Positions 5,532-6,315 of a DNA stretch of 6,315 bases are shown in pieces. This stretch comes from Candidatus Rubrivivax defluviihabitans (GTDB lineage: Bacteria; Pseudomonadota; Gammaproteobacteria; Burkholderiales; Burkholderiaceae_C). Where the stretch lies: contig JADJMW010000020.1 in assembly GCA_016709385.1 (NCBI GenBank), positions 1 through 6,315 of the forward strand, written 5' to 3'. Position 1 is the first letter of the stretch. Each line of letters starts with the position of its first letter. The translations under genes and the position numbers were made by a program. The notes under the pieces are model-generated. The model had not been told where the DNA came from. It was given only the letters and a program-made list of their open reading frames with translations, and did not search any database.

Positions 5532-6315
5532 GCACACACGCGAACCGCGTCAAGATGACGGTGGCAAGTGTTGCCGCCGATCCGTACACCATCACGCTAG
5601 ACGCGGCATCAAGCGGGTTCCGCAGTTTCGCCACGGCCTACGGTGCGAATGCGACGGTCGATGTCTTGATCACGATGGGCACGACTTGGGAAATTGCGCG
5701 CAACTGCACATACACCCATTCCGGCACGACGCTGAGTCGCGGGACGCTTGAAAACAGCAGCACGGGCAGCCGAATCACCACGTTCGACAATACGGCGGTG
5801 GTGTCGGTGATTGCGACGGCGGGGTTCGGCAACGCCGTAGATAACACGCTCGGCGCCTGGGGTGCGCTCAACGGCGAGAACAGCATCACCGGCACAGCGA
5901 CGGCAGTTATTGGCCGCCTGAACGTGTGCAGCGGCACAAGCGCGAATTATACCGTCACGCTACCTGCGGTATCGGGAAACTCTGGCAAATACATCGGCTT
6001 CCGCATGGCCGCTGGGCTGACGAAACTCGTCACGCTGGACGGCGACGGGACAGAGACAATCGACGGCGCAACGACGCGCGTCATGTACGCCAAAGAAACG
6101 GCGCTGCTGTACTGCGACGGCACGACGTGGACAAAGATGGCTGGCAAAACACTAACGCTCGCAGGCGCAATAACAGGCACGCAAACAAATACAGTTTCAT
6201 GCGCGAATGGAACGCCGGGCAAAGCCCCAGTAACCGGAACAGAATACGACACGTCTGGCCTGATGTGCGATAGCGCCACAAACAAACGAATAAATGTTGT
6301 TCGGGCTGGTCTATA
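5528..6315 (+). CDS. Tail or receptor-binding type virion protein, 3' end cut by the window
   Basis: The frame is open from ATG 5528 to the last base, giving 262 residues without a stop; the rest lies outside the window. The ATG overlaps the previous TGA (ATGA). Residues 1 to about 105 form a beta-rich domain with FRSFATAYGANATVDVLI, TWEIARNCTYTHSGTTLSRG and TLENSSTGSRITTF. I recall this pattern from the N-terminal parts of many phage virion proteins. Residues 141-207 hold a second familiar module: TVTLPAVSGNSGKYIGFRM, LVTLDGDGTETIDG, and LLYCDGTTWTKMAGK, seen in many phage tail fibre and tailspike proteins. From about 210 a third part starts; YDTSGLMCDSATNKR (240-254) followed by INVVRAGL resembles the first strands of C1q-like trimeric domains that end some phage fibres. 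The modular layout suggests a host-contact protein. The start has no strong ribosome binding site of its own, so coupling is likely. Confidence 0.75.
   Translation, partial: MSTHANRVKMTVASVAADPYTITLDAASSGFRSFATAYGANATVDVLITMGTTWEIARNCTYTHSGTTLSRGTLENSSTGSRITTFDNTAVVSVIATAGFGNAVDNTLGAWGALNGENSITGTATAVIGRLNVCSGTSANYTVTLPAVSGNSGKYIGFRMAAGLTKLVTLDGDGTETIDGATTRVMYAKETALLYCDGTTWTKMAGKTLTLAGAITGTQTNTVSCANGTPGKAPVTGTEYDTSGLMCDSATNKRINVVRAGL

Noticed and set aside
5926..6273. Second + strand frame of 115 codons inside the tail gene
   Set aside because: It overlaps the well-supported frame from 5528. Its Arg/His/Asn-rich product has no recognisable pattern.

Overview
This window is a piece of a tailed double-stranded DNA phage or prophage, about 60% G+C by eye. 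It covers the DNA-packaging and portal genes and the start of the tail genes. All recognisable genes are on the + strand, packed head to tail with almost no intergenic space. Protein similarity recalled from memory (no search was run) suggests a short-tailed, P22-like phage of a proteobacterial host, perhaps Burkholderiales or Pseudomonas-like; the host is an inference. I found no integrase, attachment site, tRNA, CRISPR array or insertion sequence, so phage and prophage cannot be told apart.

Layout: (1) 26-563, three small genes joined by ATGA stop/start overlaps; (2) 544-854, a small-terminase-like gene broken by a one-base frameshift; (3) 842-2152, the large terminase, with good ATPase motifs but an abnormal, almost pure G/C stretch where its C-terminal nuclease motif should be; (4) 2177-2371, a small coiled-coil gene running into the portal gene; (5) 2301-4691, the portal protein; (6) 4666-4818, a 50-residue accessory protein; (7) 4819-5531, two small genes that each appear to carry a one-base indel, so that as read they fuse into one 235-residue frame; (8) 5528 to the window end, an incomplete tail or receptor-binding type protein. 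No capsid or scaffold gene lies between the portal and the tail genes.

How the genes work together: the small terminase recognises phage DNA, the large terminase pumps it through the portal into the head and cuts it, and the genes after the portal supply virion or tail parts. Many junctions are ATGA overlaps or near-abutting, which suggests one operon with coupled translation. No promoter or terminator was seen.

The main oddity is not a new system but a set of four lesions (near 646, 2036-2107, 5186 and 5368) in otherwise normal conserved genes. Repairing three of them by one base each restores good protein endings and, at two places, exact ATGA junctions with the next gene. Uncorrected sequencing or assembly errors are the simplest explanation; a decaying prophage is the main alternative.
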